50,732 nt of DNA, taken from contig CAKVCJ010000001.1 of assembly GCA_934725655.1 (NCBI GenBank), forward strand, positions 1-50,732. Reading direction: 5' to 3'. The notes beneath the pieces were generated by a model, which made no database searches, had not been told where the DNA came from, and saw only the letters and a program-made list of their open reading frames with translations. This document shows, piece by piece, positions 50,387 through 50,732 of the stretch. The translations under genes were made by a program, and so were the position numbers. Origin of the DNA: an uncultured Brachyspira sp. GTDB lineage: Bacteria; Spirochaetota; Brachyspiria; Brachyspirales; Brachyspiraceae. The first letter of the stretch is position 1. Every line of letters begins with the position of its first letter.

Positions 50387-50569
50387 ATGATTTGTGTTAT
50401 ATGTAAAAAAGACTTTGATAAATTAGGAGAAACAACTATACATATGGAAGGTAAAACTAAAGATGGAAAAGAAGTAAAAACAAAAGAAAAGAAAATAAAT
50501 ATATGTGAGGATTGTATATTAGAAATAGCTAAATCTGGATTGCCTACAACAATTATATTTGAGGATTAA
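50387..50569 (+). CDS. Small zinc-ribbon protein
   Basis: A 60-residue protein. It has CVICKKDF near the start and ICEDCILE near residue 43, two CxxC pairs that make a zinc ribbon around a beta hairpin (GKTKDGKEVKTKEKKI). Such proteins in phage early regions may be DNA- or RNA-binding accessory factors. Confidence 0.6.
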   Translation: MICVICKKDFDKLGETTIHMEGKTKDGKEVKTKEKKINICEDCILEIAKSGLPTTIIFED

Positions 50570-50576
50570 TGCATAG

Positions 50577-50703
50577 ATGATTAAAGCGATTATTCATTAT
50601 AATGATGTAGATGATGAGTTTAGAAGAATGCATGATATTTTAGGAGTATTAAAATATAAGGGGCTGGCCCAGATAACTAAAAAAGCTCCTTTTTTGCTAA
50701 ATT
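50577..50703 (+). pseudogene. Phage gene cut by the right-hand IS
   Basis: An ATG at 50577 opens MIKAIIHYNDVDDEFRRMHD then ILGVLKY before the IS end begins at 50657. After that the frame reads the IS terminal sequence and stops at 50701-50703. The native C-terminus lies beyond the insertion, if it survives. Confidence 0.5.
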
Positions 50704-50732
50704 ATATATAATTTCCAATTGTTTTTCAACTT
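50657..50732 (-). mobile_element. Partial insertion sequence: 3' end of transposase gene and terminal inverted repeat
   Basis: The end taaggggctggcccagat repeats 52-77 in inverted form with one mismatch over 26 bp. On the minus strand a frame enters from the right edge and ends at 50677 with VEKQLEIIYNLAKKELF, which reads like the C-terminus of a transposase. Transposase direction is minus at both window edges, so the two copies share orientation. Confidence 0.65.

Noticed and set aside
1..50732. tRNA or rRNA genes, including a tRNA attachment site for the prophage
   Set aside because: Scanning the GC-richer stretches by eye I found no cloverleaf or CCA-like end; the GC-rich piece at 5135-5275 is explained by the toxin-antitoxin candidate.
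1..50732. Composite transposon formed by the two IS ends
   Set aside because: The enclosed 50 kb contains ordinary chromosomal genes as well as phage genes, and an assembly break at IS copies explains the edges more simply. Kept only as an alternative.

Overview
The window looks like DNA of a low-GC anaerobic spirochaete, most likely Brachyspira. Codon use is strongly A/T-ending. The chromosomal genes encode 2-hydroxyacyl-CoA dehydratase-like proteins, an exported rubrerythrin and a beta-barrel envelope protein, and the intergenic hairpins are of a kind I associate with that genus. The genus is an inference from style and gene content, not from a database match. Both edges of the window lie inside inverted ends of what looks like one IS type, so the window may be a contig broken at IS copies.

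Layout. (1) 1-3451: IS end, then a two-gene AAA-ATPase/subtilase pair resembling the IetAS anti-phage system. (2) 3668-6689: an integrase remnant with an in-frame stop, flanked by two dif-like palindromes; small ribbon-helix-helix proteins; a compact locus that looks like a type I toxin-antitoxin module; and two small genes with duplicated leaders. (3) 6742-33648: a siphophage-type prophage with terminase, two DNA methyltransferases, a truncated portal, tail chaperones with a -1 frameshift site, tape measure, tail tip, endolysin, holin candidates, spanins, a diversity-generating retroelement (DGR) and an integrase. (4) 33649-35167: a repeat-rich intergenic stretch with 44-bp tandem repeats. 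(5) 35168-45609: chromosomal genes for a duplicated double-cubane-type protein and its activator, a cysteine desulfurase-like protein, rubrerythrin, an outer-membrane barrel, galT, a glycosyltransferase, a TM2 protein and a LemA-like protein. (6) 45984-50676: a phage replication module (initiator, DnaC-like loader, HNH nuclease, small proteins) with a candidate repeat-type origin, cut off by the right-hand IS.

Strongest signals. The DGR at 28076-31746 has all its parts: a tail-fibre target whose last codons form a variable repeat, an Avd-like protein, a template repeat and a reverse transcriptase. Over 86 aligned bases the two repeats differ at 13 positions, and every difference is at a template adenine. 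Inside the prophage, the genes expected between portal and tail tube (protease, capsid, connectors) are absent. In their place is a 3.7-kb opposite-strand operon with its own near-consensus promoter, encoding a 31-residue Cys-X3-Cys peptide, a radical SAM/SPASM enzyme and a SNF2-type helicase. I know no named system with that gene set; it may be a RiPP-like cassette of unknown role.

How the parts may work together. Without capsid genes the prophage should not make infectious heads, yet its tail, tail-fibre diversification and lysis genes all appear open. It could be a decaying prophage or one being reshaped into a tail-like particle that carries cargo. The surrounding IetAS pair, toxin-antitoxin candidate, methyltransferases and SNF2/radical SAM operon make the region resemble a defence and competition island.
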